DNA from: Mycolicibacterium tokaiense | GTDB lineage: Bacteria; Actinomycetota; Actinomycetes; Mycobacteriales; Mycobacteriaceae | Assembly (NCBI RefSeq): GCF_010725885.1 | Contig: NZ_AP022600.1 | Coordinates: forward strand, 5,828,001 to 5,892,000 | Length of the DNA: 64,000 nucleotides | Direction: 5' to 3' | In this document: positions 28,712 through 37,370 of the stretch, in pieces | Numbering within the stretch: position 1 is the first letter of the stretch | Layout: every line of letters starts with the position of its first letter | Notes under the pieces: model-generated | Told to the model about the DNA's origin: nothing | Seen by the model: the letters and a program-made list of their open reading frames with translations, nothing else | Databases searched by the model: none | Program-made: the position numbers and the translations under genes

Positions 28712-29959
28712 TCAATGCCGGTGTGCCAGTGGCACACCGGCATTTGCGTGTTCAGACCAGGCCTGCCAGTGCGACGTCTGACTGCGGGCGACCATCATTC
28801 CGCGATGGATCACCACGCGGTCAGCGGGAGCCGTCCCGATAACCTCGGCAGCGCTGGTACCGCGCACCGCGAGCAGATCGGCGCGAGCACCCACGTGTGG
28901 CCCGGCCTGCGGCAGGCCCATCACCACCCGCGCCCGGTCGGTCACCATGTCCAAGGCGACCTCGGGATGGACGTGACCGGCGGTCACCGCGAGCATCGCG
29001 GTTTCCAGCGCGTCACTGCGACCGAGGGGGTTGAACGGATCACGGACATTGTCCGCGCCCGCGGCCACCGGTACACCTGCATGCTGCAGAGCGGCGATCG
29101 CGGTGATGCCGCGTGGCGTAGCGACCGGTGTGTCACGGCCCTGCAGATAGAGATTGGTGATGGGGTTGGTCACCACCCCCAGCCCGGCCGCGGCGAGCTG
29201 CGGCAGTAGCACCGCGAGTTCATCCGCGGACATGGTGCCCAGGCGGGTGCAGTGGCTGGCTGTCCGGGTGCGCCCCTGCGGCCACCGGCCGGCGCGCTGT
29301 GCGTAATCGGCGATGGTGATGTGGTCACCGAAGAGGAACTCGTCGGTGTGCAGGTCCGCGCCGACTCCCCTGTCCTCGGCAACTCCGAGCAACCGATGCA
29401 GCTCTGCCGCTGGATCCGGAGCGTTGTGTGGCGAGCCGCCCACCAGATCGGCCCCGGCATCAAGTGCGGCATAGAGCAATCCGGTGTCGGAGTAGGCCTT
29501 GATGAGGGCCACGATCTCGATATCCATCACCTCGGCGAGTTCGCGACGTACGGCATCCACGGCGCGGATTCCGCGCAGCGGGTCGTCCCCGGCGAGCACG
29601 TCGACATGGGTGCGCACCGCGGTGGTGCCGTTGCGCAGTGCAGCCAGAGCCGCTTCGCGGGCCCGGCCGCGGAAGTTCGCCTCGTCGAAGCGCACCGACC
29701 CCGCCTTCCATGCGGCGATGGCGTCGTTCAGATCGCCCAACGGAGGCTGCAAAGCGTCCCAGGACAACGCCTTGTCCAGATGCGCATGGGGCTCTGCCGG
29801 GGCGGTCATCAGCAGATGACCCTGCAGGTCTATCCCGTCCTGAGCCGCCGGGTCGGCGGGGGTCACGGAGGTGATGATGCCCCCGGCGATACGGACGTCC
29901 ACCACCGCACCGTCGATCAAGGTGGCACCCCGCAGCAACGAAATCGGCTGTGCGGTCAC
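28712..29959 (-). CDS. Cytosine-deaminase-like amidohydrolase
   Basis: 415 residues, GTG start. TIM-barrel metal-dependent amidohydrolase close to CodA/AtzC types. Metal and catalytic motifs appear in order: His58-x-His60 in PHAHLDK, HTDE in the middle (metal His and catalytic Glu), SHCTRLG (His), and GADNVRDPFNP (metal Asp). CodA-type enzymes deaminate cytosine, isocytosine, isoguanine or triazines, so an exocyclic amine on a heterocycle is a likely target. It is the last gene of the minus-strand operon with GntR, dioxygenase and ABC-importer genes. The exact substrate is unknown. Confidence 0.87.
   Translation of the reverse strand: MTAQPISLLRGATLIDGAVVDVRIAGGIITSVTPADPAAQDGIDLQGHLLMTAPAEPHAHLDKALSWDALQPPLGDLNDAIAAWKAGSVRFDEANFRGRAREAALAALRNGTTAVRTHVDVLAGDDPLRGIRAVDAVRRELAEVMDIEIVALIKAYSDTGLLYAALDAGADLVGGSPHNAPDPAAELHRLLGVAEDRGVGADLHTDEFLFGDHITIADYAQRAGRWPQGRTRTASHCTRLGTMSADELAVLLPQLAAAGLGVVTNPITNLYLQGRDTPVATPRGITAIAALQHAGVPVAAGADNVRDPFNPLGRSDALETAMLAVTAGHVHPEVALDMVTDRARVVMGLPQAGPHVGARADLLAVRGTSAAEVIGTAPADRVVIHRGMMVARSQTSHWQAWSEHANAGVPLAHRH
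28714..28744 (+). terminator. Hairpin terminator overlapping the amidohydrolase 3' end
   Basis: Perfect 14-base arms (AATGCCGGTGTGCC) at 28714-28727 and 28731-28744 with loop AGT, followed on the plus strand by TTT. It terminates the plus-strand two-gene module, yet lies within the last codons of the convergent minus-strand amidohydrolase, so the hairpin is also coding sequence. Confidence 0.72.
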
Positions 29960-29962
29960 CGG

Positions 29963-30607
29963 TCAGGTCCGCCGGGTGCGCACGTAGAGCCCCGCCACGT
30001 GGGCACAGGCCGCCGACCGCGCCTCTTCGGCGTCGCCGGCCTCGATGGCCGCAACAATGCGTTCGTGCTCGCCCACGGCCAAGCGCCGGTTGAGTTCGGT
30101 CCCCCACATGTCGGCCCGGTAGAGATGCGACTGCCCGTCGAGGCGGGCCAGTGCGTCCGAGAGCGGGCGGTTGCCGGCGGTGTCACGGATGAGCGTGTGG
30201 AACTCCAGGTCCAACTTCGCGTCCCGCTGCCGGTCGGCCGTCTCCTCGAGGAGTTCGCGCTGAACCTGCACCATCTTGCGCAGTTGCTCCACCACCGCAT
30301 TGCCGGCGATCAGGGTCGCATGGTGGGCGGCCAGGCCGTCGAGTACCTCACGGACGTCGAACACCGCCTTGACCGCCTCGTCGTCGAGCAGGGTCACCCG
30401 CGCCCCGGCATTGCGGGTATGGGTCGCCAGACCCTCGAAGATCAGCTGCTGCACCGCCTCCCGCACCGGGGTTCGGCTGACGTTCAGCCGGGCCGCGAGT
30501 GCCGGCACCGACAGCGGACTGCCCGGGGCCAGCTCGCCGGTGAAGATCATCTCCTGCAGCGAGTTGTGCACCGATTCGGTGAGCAGGGCTCCGTTGGACG
30601 CTGGCAT
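29963..30607 (-). CDS. GntR-family regulator, FadR/FCD type
   Basis: 214 residues from the ATG at 30607, which has a strong AGGAGGG upstream. The winged helix covers residues 10-75 (FTGELAPGSPLSVPALAARLNVSRTPVREAVQQL). An all-helical FCD effector domain follows, with conserved metal/ligand residues in FDVREVLDGLAAHHA and EFHTLIRDTAGN. It lies inside the minus-strand operon between dioxygenase and amidohydrolase genes and probably regulates it together with the divergent operon; candidate operators are at 33369 and 33495. FCD proteins usually sense small carboxylates or catabolic intermediates. Confidence 0.92.
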   Translation of the reverse strand: MPASNGALLTESVHNSLQEMIFTGELAPGSPLSVPALAARLNVSRTPVREAVQQLIFEGLATHTRNAGARVTLLDDEAVKAVFDVREVLDGLAAHHATLIAGNAVVEQLRKMVQVQRELLEETADRQRDAKLDLEFHTLIRDTAGNRPLSDALARLDGQSHLYRADMWGTELNRRLAVGEHERIVAAIEAGDAEEARSAACAHVAGLYVRTRRT

Positions 30608-30617
30608 GGCTGCCCTC

Positions 30618-31655
30618 CTAGTTCCCGGCGGCCGATACCCGGGCCGCCTCCCGCAGCGGCTGCGCAGGGGCGACACCGGTGCGCAGCCCGGCCACCTTCA
30701 TCGCGATGTTCTCGGCAACGGTAATCGGTGGGTAGCCCACCTCCCCCTGGGCCAGCGTCCCGGGCAGCGCCTCGAGGACCGCGTCGTAGTTGCCGTCGAA
30801 GAAGAACGCCGCCGAACGCCGGCGCTGGATGCGCCCGTCGCAGACGGGTGGGCACACCCGGTGCACCGTCGACAACCACCGGTCGTTGGTCCAGCGCGCC
30901 ATGGCGTCACCGAGGTTGATCAACAGCGCCCCGTCCGCGGGCTGCACGTCATGCCAGGCACCGTCGCGGTCGAGCACCTGCAGCCCCGGCACTTGGTCGG
31001 CCCACAGGATGGTGACGATGCCGAAGTCGGTGTGCGCCCCCATCCCCTGCAGCTCCGCGCCGATCTCCGCATCACCCTCGGGCAGTGCGAAGTTGTTCAT
31101 CTTGAGGACCTCGATCGAATGGTCGATCATCGGCTCGAAGTACCCCGCGGGTAGGCCGAGGACATCGGTGAACGCGACCATCAAGATCCGGGCCAGCCGC
31201 TGCGTTTCCCGGAAGTAGGCCTCGATCTTCGGCTGGAAGCCCGGCGTGTCGGCCGGCCAGTTGTTGGGCGCATAACTGGATTCCGGCAGCTCCACATCGA
31301 AGTCGGCGGCCTGGGTACCCACGGTGAACGCCTCGTAGTAGTCGTTCATCTGGTTGGCGGAAATTCCGAGGCTCATGCTCAGCGATTCGCTTTTCGGCGG
31401 TGAGTAGCCCCGGTTCGTCGCCGGGTCGCGCCGGTACTGTTTCTTCACCTCCAGTGGCAGCGCGAAGAACTCGTCGAGGGCGTCGGTGAGGCCGGCAACA
31501 GCAGCGGGGCTGACACCGTGCCCGACGATCTGGATGAAGCCGACGCTGCGGCAGGCCCGGTCCAACGCGACCGCCACCGCCGCGCAGGTCTGATCCGTGG
31601 CGGCGTCTCCGCCGGCCACGTATCCGCTGACATCCAGCACAGGTACTTCGAACAC
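30618..31655 (-). CDS. Isopenicillin-N-synthase-type Fe(II)/2-oxoglutarate dioxygenase
   Basis: 345 residues from the GTG at 31655, which has AGGGAGAG three bases upstream; the frame continues upstream but overlaps the permease gene. The jelly-roll dioxygenase has the N-terminal DIOX_N segment (VGFIQIVGHGVSPAA) and an intact iron triad: His208-x-Asp210 in GAHTDFG and His265 in TVHRV; the 2-oxoglutarate Arg-x-Ser is at about 279-281 (RRSAAFF). It would hydroxylate or demethylate a small molecule. It is distinct from, but related to, the dioxygenase at 34745-35710 across the same promoter region. Confidence 0.9.
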   Translation of the reverse strand: MFEVPVLDVSGYVAGGDAATDQTCAAVAVALDRACRSVGFIQIVGHGVSPAAVAGLTDALDEFFALPLEVKKQYRRDPATNRGYSPPKSESLSMSLGISANQMNDYYEAFTVGTQAADFDVELPESSYAPNNWPADTPGFQPKIEAYFRETQRLARILMVAFTDVLGLPAGYFEPMIDHSIEVLKMNNFALPEGDAEIGAELQGMGAHTDFGIVTILWADQVPGLQVLDRDGAWHDVQPADGALLINLGDAMARWTNDRWLSTVHRVCPPVCDGRIQRRRSAAFFFDGNYDAVLEALPGTLAQGEVGYPPITVAENIAMKVAGLRTGVAPAQPLREAARVSAAGN

Positions 31656-31666
31656 ATTCTCTCCCT

Positions 31667-32530
31667 TCACAGTTGACGTCCCGATTCGTGCCAGCGCCCG
31701 ACGGCCAGCCGGGTCACCACGCCCATCGCAGCGAACACCAGCACACCGAAAACCGATGCCAGCACTATCGCGGCGATCAGATCCTCGGACTGCAGGCGGC
31801 CGCGGTAGACGTCGAGCAGGGTGCCGATACCGGGCTGGCCCTTGGCGAAGAACATGTCGCCGATGATGGCGCCCACCACCACCAGTCCGGCAGCGGTGCG
31901 CACTCCGGTGAGGATGGCCGGAAGCGCCGCCCGTAGTTCGAGTTTCACCAACCGGTCCCAGCGGGAGGCGCCGGAGATCGTGAACAGCTCGTGCATGCCG
32001 CGGTCCACCGAACGGATCCCGAAGTGCGTGTTGGTGATGATCGGGAACACCGCGATCAGGACGCACACCAGGGTGCGCGCCGCCATGCCGTAGCCCAGCC
32101 ACAGTCCGATCAGCGGGACGATCGCCAGAATCGGAATCACCTGGATCACCACGGCGTACGGGTAGATCAGCTTTTCCAGCCAACGTGCCTGACACATCAG
32201 CACACCCGTCGCGATCCCGGCCGCCACTGCGACCGCGAAACCGACGGCGGTCACCTGGGCGGTGACCGACAACGCCGCCAGCATGGGCTGCAGGTGCGAC
32301 CAGTCCAGCAGAGAGTTGCGTAGCACGTCCACCGGCGGCGGCAGCATGAACCGGCGGTGCGGTTCCAGTAACAGGTAGCTGACGGCGGACCAGATCACCA
32401 GTCCGGCGCCCAGTGCCAGCACCGGGTATCCCACCGCGGCCCGCAACCGGGCGGACCGGGTGGGTTCCGCATCCACCGCGCGGGCAGTGGCCCGCGCCAG
32501 TAGGCGCGCGGGCGTGTCGAGAACCGTCAT
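31667..32530 (-). CDS. ABC transporter permease, SsuC/TauC type
   Basis: 287 residues with six hydrophobic helices. BPD_transp_1 permease of the nitrate/sulfonate/taurine family. The EAA loop reads FTISGASRWDRLVKLELRAALPAIL, typical of SsuC/TauC. The ATG at 32530 overlaps the upstream ATPase stop (ATGA). It forms the membrane pore of the importer with the ATPase at 32527-33312 and the binding protein at 33568-34728. Confidence 0.93.
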   Translation of the reverse strand: MTVLDTPARLLARATARAVDAEPTRSARLRAAVGYPVLALGAGLVIWSAVSYLLLEPHRRFMLPPPVDVLRNSLLDWSHLQPMLAALSVTAQVTAVGFAVAVAAGIATGVLMCQARWLEKLIYPYAVVIQVIPILAIVPLIGLWLGYGMAARTLVCVLIAVFPIITNTHFGIRSVDRGMHELFTISGASRWDRLVKLELRAALPAILTGVRTAAGLVVVGAIIGDMFFAKGQPGIGTLLDVYRGRLQSEDLIAAIVLASVFGVLVFAAMGVVTRLAVGRWHESGRQL

Positions 32531-33312
32531 GAGTGCCTCCCGTGCAGCAGCGCCGACACCGCGGCGACGAGATCGGTGAACCGGTTCTCGAAGCGGAGTT
32601 CTGCTGACCGCGGATAGGCGAAGTCGATGTCGACCACGCCGGCGATCCGGCCGGGCCGTGATGTCATGACCACCACCCGATTGGCCAGGTACACCGCTTC
32701 TGAGACGGAGTGCGTCACGAACATCGAGGTGAAGCCACGCTGGGTGTAGAGCCGTTGCAGTTCGACCTGCATGTCGAGTCTGGTCATCTCGTCCAGAGCT
32801 CCGAACGGCTCGTCGAGCAACAGGATGTCCGGGGACAACGTGAGGGCGCGGGCCAGTGACACCCGCATCTTCATGCCGCCGGACAGGGTGTTGGGAAGCT
32901 GGTCGGCGAACTGGTCCAGCCCGACCGCCGAAATCGCCTCCGCGGCACGCTGTCTGCTCTGCGCACGGTCGGCCTTGCCGAGTTCGGCACACAGTGCCAC
33001 GTTGTCTCGCACCGACCGCCACGGCAGCAGCGTGGGTTCCTGGAAGATGAACCCGACCGAGGTGGTGTCCAGCCGGACCTCACCGGTGCTCGGCGACTCC
33101 AGCCCGGCGGCCATGCGCAGCAGGGTGGACTTGCCGCAGCCGGAGGGGCCGACGACCGCGACGAACTCACCGCGTCCGATCGCCAGATCGGCCCGTTCGA
33201 CGGCCACGGTCCCCGTGTCGAATCGTTTGGTCACCGCACTGAATTCGATCCCGGGCCGGCTGCCGGGCGACGGTTCCAGCAGTGACGGGGACGAGGAGGG
33301 GGCTGACTCCAC
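32527..33312 (-). CDS. ABC transporter ATPase, SsuB/TauB type
   Basis: 261 residues, GTG start. Walker A GPSGCGKST, Q-loop FIFQEPTLLPWRSV (the PWR variant typical of SsuB/TauB), signature LSGGMKMRVSLARAL, Walker B ILLLDEPFGALD. It energises the SsuC-type permease, whose start overlaps its stop. It is the first gene of the minus-strand operon, facing the divergent binding-protein gene across a 255-base regulatory region. Confidence 0.94.
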   Translation of the reverse strand: MESAPSSSPSLLEPSPGSRPGIEFSAVTKRFDTGTVAVERADLAIGRGEFVAVVGPSGCGKSTLLRMAAGLESPSTGEVRLDTTSVGFIFQEPTLLPWRSVRDNVALCAELGKADRAQSRQRAAEAISAVGLDQFADQLPNTLSGGMKMRVSLARALTLSPDILLLDEPFGALDEMTRLDMQVELQRLYTQRGFTSMFVTHSVSEAVYLANRVVVMTSRPGRIAGVVDIDFAYPRSAELRFENRFTDLVAAVSALLHGRHS

Positions 33313-33368
33313 GGCGACTCCTGATCAGTCTGCATGCACTTGACATTGCTTTGGTCTCTTTCAGGGTT

Positions 33369-33386
33369 GATTACATGTATTACGGT
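33369..33386. promoter_or_regulatory. Putative operator copy A in divergent promoter region
   Basis: GATTACATGTATTACGGT, containing the palindrome TACATGTA. A close copy occurs 126 bases away at 33495-33514. It lies in the relatively AT-rich region between the two divergent operons, about 55 bases upstream of the ATPase gene; the local GntR/FCD regulator is the natural candidate to bind it. Confidence 0.5.
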
Positions 33387-33494
33387 CGCGTTTCCCGAGG
33401 TGAACCCGATGTAAGAAGATCCGATAAACGTGCAGTTAATGCCGGTACTTCCGCCGATGCCGCCGAGGTTTTACCCAACGGCAACACTGGTCAT

Positions 33495-33514
33495 GATTGC
33501 ATGTAATTACCGGT
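33495..33514. promoter_or_regulatory. Putative operator copy B in divergent promoter region
   Basis: GATTGCATGTAATTACCGGT, the same core as copy A with small insertions. It lies about 54 bases upstream of the binding-protein gene. The two copies are placed almost symmetrically, each near the start of one divergent operon. Confidence 0.5.
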
Positions 33515-33567
33515 CCCGTTGATGCGCCGAAACCGTCCCGCCCCGTCCCGCCCCGTCAGGAGCCACC

Positions 33568-34728
33568 ATGCCCCGATCCCGCCTCACCGGAGGCGCCGTC
33601 GCCGCCTGCGTCGCCGTCACGCTGTCGGCGTGCGCCTACAGCAGCGAAGAGACCCCCCAGAAAACCAGTGTCGAAACAGCGCCTGAGGCACAGTCATTGG
33701 CTGATGTGTGCCCGGCGAACGTCGGCATCCAATTGCAGTGGCAGCCGCAGTCGGACATGGGCGCCGTCTTCGGATTGCTCGGCCCCGGCTACCAGGTGGA
33801 CACCGAGGACAAGTCGGTGACGGGCCCGCTGGTGGCGGCCGGTAAGGACACCGGTGTCGATCTGACGCTGAAGTCCGGTGGGCCCGCCATCGGTTTTCAG
33901 TCCGTCCCGTCGCAGCTCTACGTGGACGACACCCTGGTGATGGGCATCGTGCACGGGGACCAGCTGATCGCCGCGGCCGCCGACCAGCCCGTCATCGGCG
34001 TCACTCCGCTGCTGAAATACAGCCCCGCCATTCTGATGTGGGATCCGGCCAGTCACCCCGACTGGCAGACGGTCGCCGATATCGGCACCACCGACGCCAC
34101 CGTGGTGGTGTCCAAGGACCAGATCTTCCCGCAGTGGATGGTGGGCAAGGGGATGCTGCAGCAGTCGCAGATCGACACCAGCTACGACGGCGCACCGGCC
34201 CGCTTCGTCGGCGACCCCTCCATCGCGCAGCAGGGTTTCGCCAACTCCGAGCCCTACACCTACGAGCACGACACCCCGTCCTGGGACAAGCCCGTGGGCT
34301 ACGGGCTGATCAAGGATGTGGGCTATGACATCTACGCCTCCAACATGTCGGTGCGCGCCGACAAACTCGACGAACTCGCACCGTGTCTGGAGAAGCTGGT
34401 GCCCATCATCCAGCAGTCGGGGGTGGACTACGCCGCCGCACCCGAGGCCGTCAACAAGGTGATCGTCGACGTGGTGTCCCAGGACAGCACGTACTCGCCC
34501 TACTCCGAGGGCGAAGCTGCCTTCAGCGCCGATCTTCTGGTGGACAAGGGCCTGCTGGCCGCCGAGGACGACGGTTCCTTCGGCGTCTACGACCCGGCCC
34601 GCACCGCCCGCAACGTTGAGGATCTGCGCGGTGTGCTGGCCGGGAGCGGCAATGTGGTTCCCGCCGAGATGACCGGGGACACGCTGTTCACCAACCGTTT
34701 CAGCGATCCCTCGATCGCCACCAACTAG
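33568..34728 (+). CDS. ABC transporter substrate-binding lipoprotein, NMT1/SsuA-like
   Basis: 386 residues. Lipoprotein signal with lipobox LSAC (residues ~20-23), so it is anchored outside the membrane. The mature protein fits the NMT1/THI5/SsuA binding fold (VGIQLQWQPQSDMGAVFGL near the N-terminus, VGYGLIKDVGYDIYASNM later). NMT1-like proteins bind pyrimidines, sulfonates, taurine or nitrate. The SsuB/SsuC-like partners are on the divergent operon. It is followed at 16 bases by a dioxygenase gene. The pairing with a cytosine-deaminase-like enzyme favours a heterocyclic ligand, but this is inference. Confidence 0.88.
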   Translation: MPRSRLTGGAVAACVAVTLSACAYSSEETPQKTSVETAPEAQSLADVCPANVGIQLQWQPQSDMGAVFGLLGPGYQVDTEDKSVTGPLVAAGKDTGVDLTLKSGGPAIGFQSVPSQLYVDDTLVMGIVHGDQLIAAAADQPVIGVTPLLKYSPAILMWDPASHPDWQTVADIGTTDATVVVSKDQIFPQWMVGKGMLQQSQIDTSYDGAPARFVGDPSIAQQGFANSEPYTYEHDTPSWDKPVGYGLIKDVGYDIYASNMSVRADKLDELAPCLEKLVPIIQQSGVDYAAAPEAVNKVIVDVVSQDSTYSPYSEGEAAFSADLLVDKGLLAAEDDGSFGVYDPARTARNVEDLRGVLAGSGNVVPAEMTGDTLFTNRFSDPSIATN

Positions 34729-34744
34729 CAGGACAGGACTCACG

Positions 34745-35710
34745 ATGACAGAGCTGACCGAACTGCAACGCGAACGCGCCATGGGCGCGCTGGGCACCGA
34801 GAGTGACCGCGAGGTGCGACGCATCTCGCTGGCCGGTCTGGCGACCCGGCGCTCAGAAATCGCCGACGAAATCTGGAGCGCAGCAACCGATATCGGCTTC
34901 TTCCAAGTGGTCGATCATGGCATCGACCTCGCGGAGGTCCGGGCGGCGTTCGCCATGGCCGAGAAGTTCTTCGCCCTACCCGATGAGGTCAAGGCGCGGT
35001 GGCCGAAACGGTACAACTCCGGGTGGGAGCAGTTGACCCAGATCCGGCCGTCGGTCGGCGTCCCCGATCAGAAGGAGTCCTATCAGGTCACGCTGTCGAA
35101 CATGGACGGCCTCTGGCCCACCGACGCGGAACTGGCGGGGTTCACCTCGACCATGCTGGATTTCGAGCACCGCTGCTGGGAGCTGGCCATGGAACTGCTG
35201 TCGTTGTTCGCCGACAAGCTGGGCTTCGACCGTGACTTCTTCACCCGGGCCCACGACCCGTCGTCGTCGACCTACCAGAGCACGCTGCGGCTGCTGCACT
35301 ACTTCGCGCTGCCCGCAGATGCTGACCTCACCGGAGTGTGGCGCGCGGGTGCGCACACCGACTTCGACTGCCTGACCCTGCTGTTCCAGCGGGAAGGCCA
35401 GGGCGGATTGCAGGTGTGCCCGGGCAAGGAGCGCGACGCGCAGCAGTGGACCTCGGTACGACCGTCCGAGGACGCCATCACCTGCAACATCGGTGACATG
35501 CTGATGCGCTGGAGTGACGACCTGCTGCCGTCGAACTTCCATCGCGTGAAGAGCCCGGGCCCGGACGACCACCGCGGAGCGCGCTACAGCATCGCGTTTT
35601 TCGCCCAGGCCAACAGTGAGGTCACCATCGCCGGGCCGAGCGCCAAGTATCCGGAGATCAGCGCCAAAGACTATCTGCAGCAGCGGATCAGCGCGAACTT
35701 CGCGCGCTAG
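34745..35710 (+). CDS. Isopenicillin-N-synthase-type Fe(II)/2-oxoglutarate dioxygenase
   Basis: 321 residues. DIOX_N segment DIGFFQVVDHGID near residues 49-61. The iron triad is His204-x-Asp206 (GAHTDFD) and His266 (NFHRV); the 2-oxoglutarate Arg280-x-Ser282 is in ARYSIAFF. All cofactor ligands are intact, so it should be active. It is co-transcribed with the binding-protein gene and is a paralogue of the 30618-31655 enzyme, suggesting two sequential or alternative oxidations of the imported compound. Its 3' end overlaps the convergent cyclase-like gene by 23 bases. Confidence 0.92.
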   Translation: MTELTELQRERAMGALGTESDREVRRISLAGLATRRSEIADEIWSAATDIGFFQVVDHGIDLAEVRAAFAMAEKFFALPDEVKARWPKRYNSGWEQLTQIRPSVGVPDQKESYQVTLSNMDGLWPTDAELAGFTSTMLDFEHRCWELAMELLSLFADKLGFDRDFFTRAHDPSSSTYQSTLRLLHYFALPADADLTGVWRAGAHTDFDCLTLLFQREGQGGLQVCPGKERDAQQWTSVRPSEDAITCNIGDMLMRWSDDLLPSNFHRVKSPGPDDHRGARYSIAFFAQANSEVTIAGPSAKYPEISAKDYLQQRISANFAR

Positions 35711-36617
35711 CATCCCACCAGTCCAGGACTCGCAACGCGATCAGCGTGAGCCACTTGGAGGGCTGCCCGGCCGGCACGTCGACGTGGAACCAGACTCGGC
35801 CGCGATGGCGGCCGGCATTGTGCCAGGTGCCATCCGGTGCACGGGCGTCCCGGATCATGGTGATGGCGTCGGCCAGCCGTGGATCGGGGCGCCCGACTGC
35901 CCGAAAGTAGTCCGCGGCATTGAGCACGCTGTAGCACCAACGGAACGGGAAGCTGAACTCCCCCACCCACGGCGCCACCGGCTCGCCGGTGGACAGGCGG
36001 TTGATGAGGCTGCGCTGCAACAGGTACTCCTCGCCGCTGCGGCGAACTGCGGCGTCTCCGTCACAGGCGGCCAGGCCCTTCAGTGCATTCAGCGTCGAAT
36101 GGAATGACGACCGGGTGGACCCGTTCACCCATTCGCAGTTCCACCCGCCGTCGGGTAGCTGGTGATCGACGAACCAGTCGGTGATCCCGGAGACGTCCAC
36201 GCCCAGCCACACGCCGCTGGCCAGCGTCCACGCGTTGATGCAGCAGTCCACCTCGCCGCCCCAGAACGGCAGGTCGTCGTACTCCCAGCGGCTGTGGGCG
36301 GCCAGTCGCTGCGCCGTGTCGCCCAGCACCGCGGCGTCCACACCCCACTCCCGCAGATCCTTGAGCGCCCAGGTGGTTGCCGTCCACGGCTGCGCTTCCC
36401 GGGCCTCGTCGAAGTCGGCGGGAAAGAACGCACCGCCGGCCCACTGGCCATCCGCGTCCTGCTGGGCGAGCAGGCGGGCGCCGAAGCCTTCGACGGCCAC
36501 ACGTGCCCGGGTGGCCTGCCACACCTCGGGCGGTGCGTGCAGCACATCACGTTCGACCTGCCAGCGCAGGGCCGGGTCGGAGTCCAACAGCCAGGCGACC
36601 ACGGAGTCGTGGAGCAT
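35688..36617 (-). CDS. Squalene-cyclase/prenyltransferase-like alpha-toroid protein
   Basis: 309 residues from the ATG at 36617; a longer upstream open frame is antisense to the TVP38 gene. The sequence shows repeated alpha-alpha barrel units with Gln/Asp-Gly-x-Trp-type motifs (QQDADGQWAGGAF, LPDGGWNCEW, APDGTWHNAG), as in terpene cyclase and prenyltransferase beta-subunit folds. The DxDD and other cyclase active-site motifs are not evident, so it may bind rather than cyclise a substrate. It starts 33 bases from the divergent TVP38 gene. Function unknown. Confidence 0.75.
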   Translation of the reverse strand: MLHDSVVAWLLDSDPALRWQVERDVLHAPPEVWQATRARVAVEGFGARLLAQQDADGQWAGGAFFPADFDEAREAQPWTATTWALKDLREWGVDAAVLGDTAQRLAAHSRWEYDDLPFWGGEVDCCINAWTLASGVWLGVDVSGITDWFVDHQLPDGGWNCEWVNGSTRSSFHSTLNALKGLAACDGDAAVRRSGEEYLLQRSLINRLSTGEPVAPWVGEFSFPFRWCYSVLNAADYFRAVGRPDPRLADAITMIRDARAPDGTWHNAGRHRGRVWFHVDVPAGQPSKWLTLIALRVLDWWDASARSSR

Positions 36618-36650
36618 GCGCCGATGGTAATCGGGCAGGATGGCGTCAGG

Positions 36651-37370
36651 ATGACCGACAACGCGAGCCCGGCCCAGCCCAGCCGCCGGAGCCACATTCT
36701 GCGCCTGGGCGTGTTCGCCGGGTTCCTGGCGGTGCTGTTCTATCTCGTGGCCGTCGCGCGGGTGATCGACGTCGACGCCGTCCGCGGCGTCATCAGCGCG
36801 GCCGGCCCGGCCGCGCCGTTGGTGTATGTGGTGGTGTCGGCGGCGCTGGGGGCGGTGTTCGTGCCCGGGCCCCTGCTCGCCGCGGCCAGTGGGTTCCTGT
36901 TCGGGCCGGTGATCGGGACCTTCGCGACGCTGGGTGCCACCGTCGGCACCGCGACCATCACCAGCCTGGTCGGTCGTCGCGCCGGCCGCGAGAGCGCCCG
37001 CGGACTGCTCGGCGCGGACCGGGCCGACCGCCTCGACGCGCAGATCGCGCGCCGCGGTCTGTGGGCCGTGGTCGGGCAGCGGTTCGTGCCGGGCATCTCG
37101 GATGCGCTGGCCTCGTACGTCTTCGGCGCGTTCGGGGTTCCGTTGTGGCAGATGGCCGTCGGCGCATTCATCGGCTCGGCGCCGCGGGCGTTCGTCTACA
37201 CCGCCCTCGGCGCCTCCATCGGGGAGTTCTCCGCTCCGCTGGCCTATACCGCCATCGGGGTCTGGTGCGTCACCGCCGTCATCGGCGCCTTCGCCGCCCA
37301 CCGCGGCTGGCGCGCCTGGCGTGGTCACCGAACGCCCGAAACCGACACACGGGCCCCAAAGTCCGAGTAG
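36651..37370 (+). CDS. TVP38/TMEM64 (SNARE-associated) family membrane protein
   Basis: 239 residues with about five to six membrane segments (ILRLGVFAGFLAVLFYLVAV, LVYVVVSAALGAVFVPGPLL, IGVWCVTAVIGAFAA). The VTT/DedA-type core has GFLFGPVIGTFATLGATVGTATITSLVGRRAG and, later, VGQRFVPGISDALASYVFGAFGV, matching the family's re-entrant loop region. The family is implicated in lipid scrambling and transport. Its last 35 bases lie inside copy 1 of the 58-base repeat. Confidence 0.87.
   Translation: MTDNASPAQPSRRSHILRLGVFAGFLAVLFYLVAVARVIDVDAVRGVISAAGPAAPLVYVVVSAALGAVFVPGPLLAAASGFLFGPVIGTFATLGATVGTATITSLVGRRAGRESARGLLGADRADRLDAQIARRGLWAVVGQRFVPGISDALASYVFGAFGVPLWQMAVGAFIGSAPRAFVYTALGASIGEFSAPLAYTAIGVWCVTAVIGAFAAHRGWRAWRGHRTPETDTRAPKSE

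Noticed and set aside
36618..37328. N-terminal extension of the cyclase-like gene
   Set aside because: This part is antisense to the TVP38 membrane gene and shows Gly/Asp/Arg-rich shadow composition. The ATG at 36617 starts the recognisable domain.
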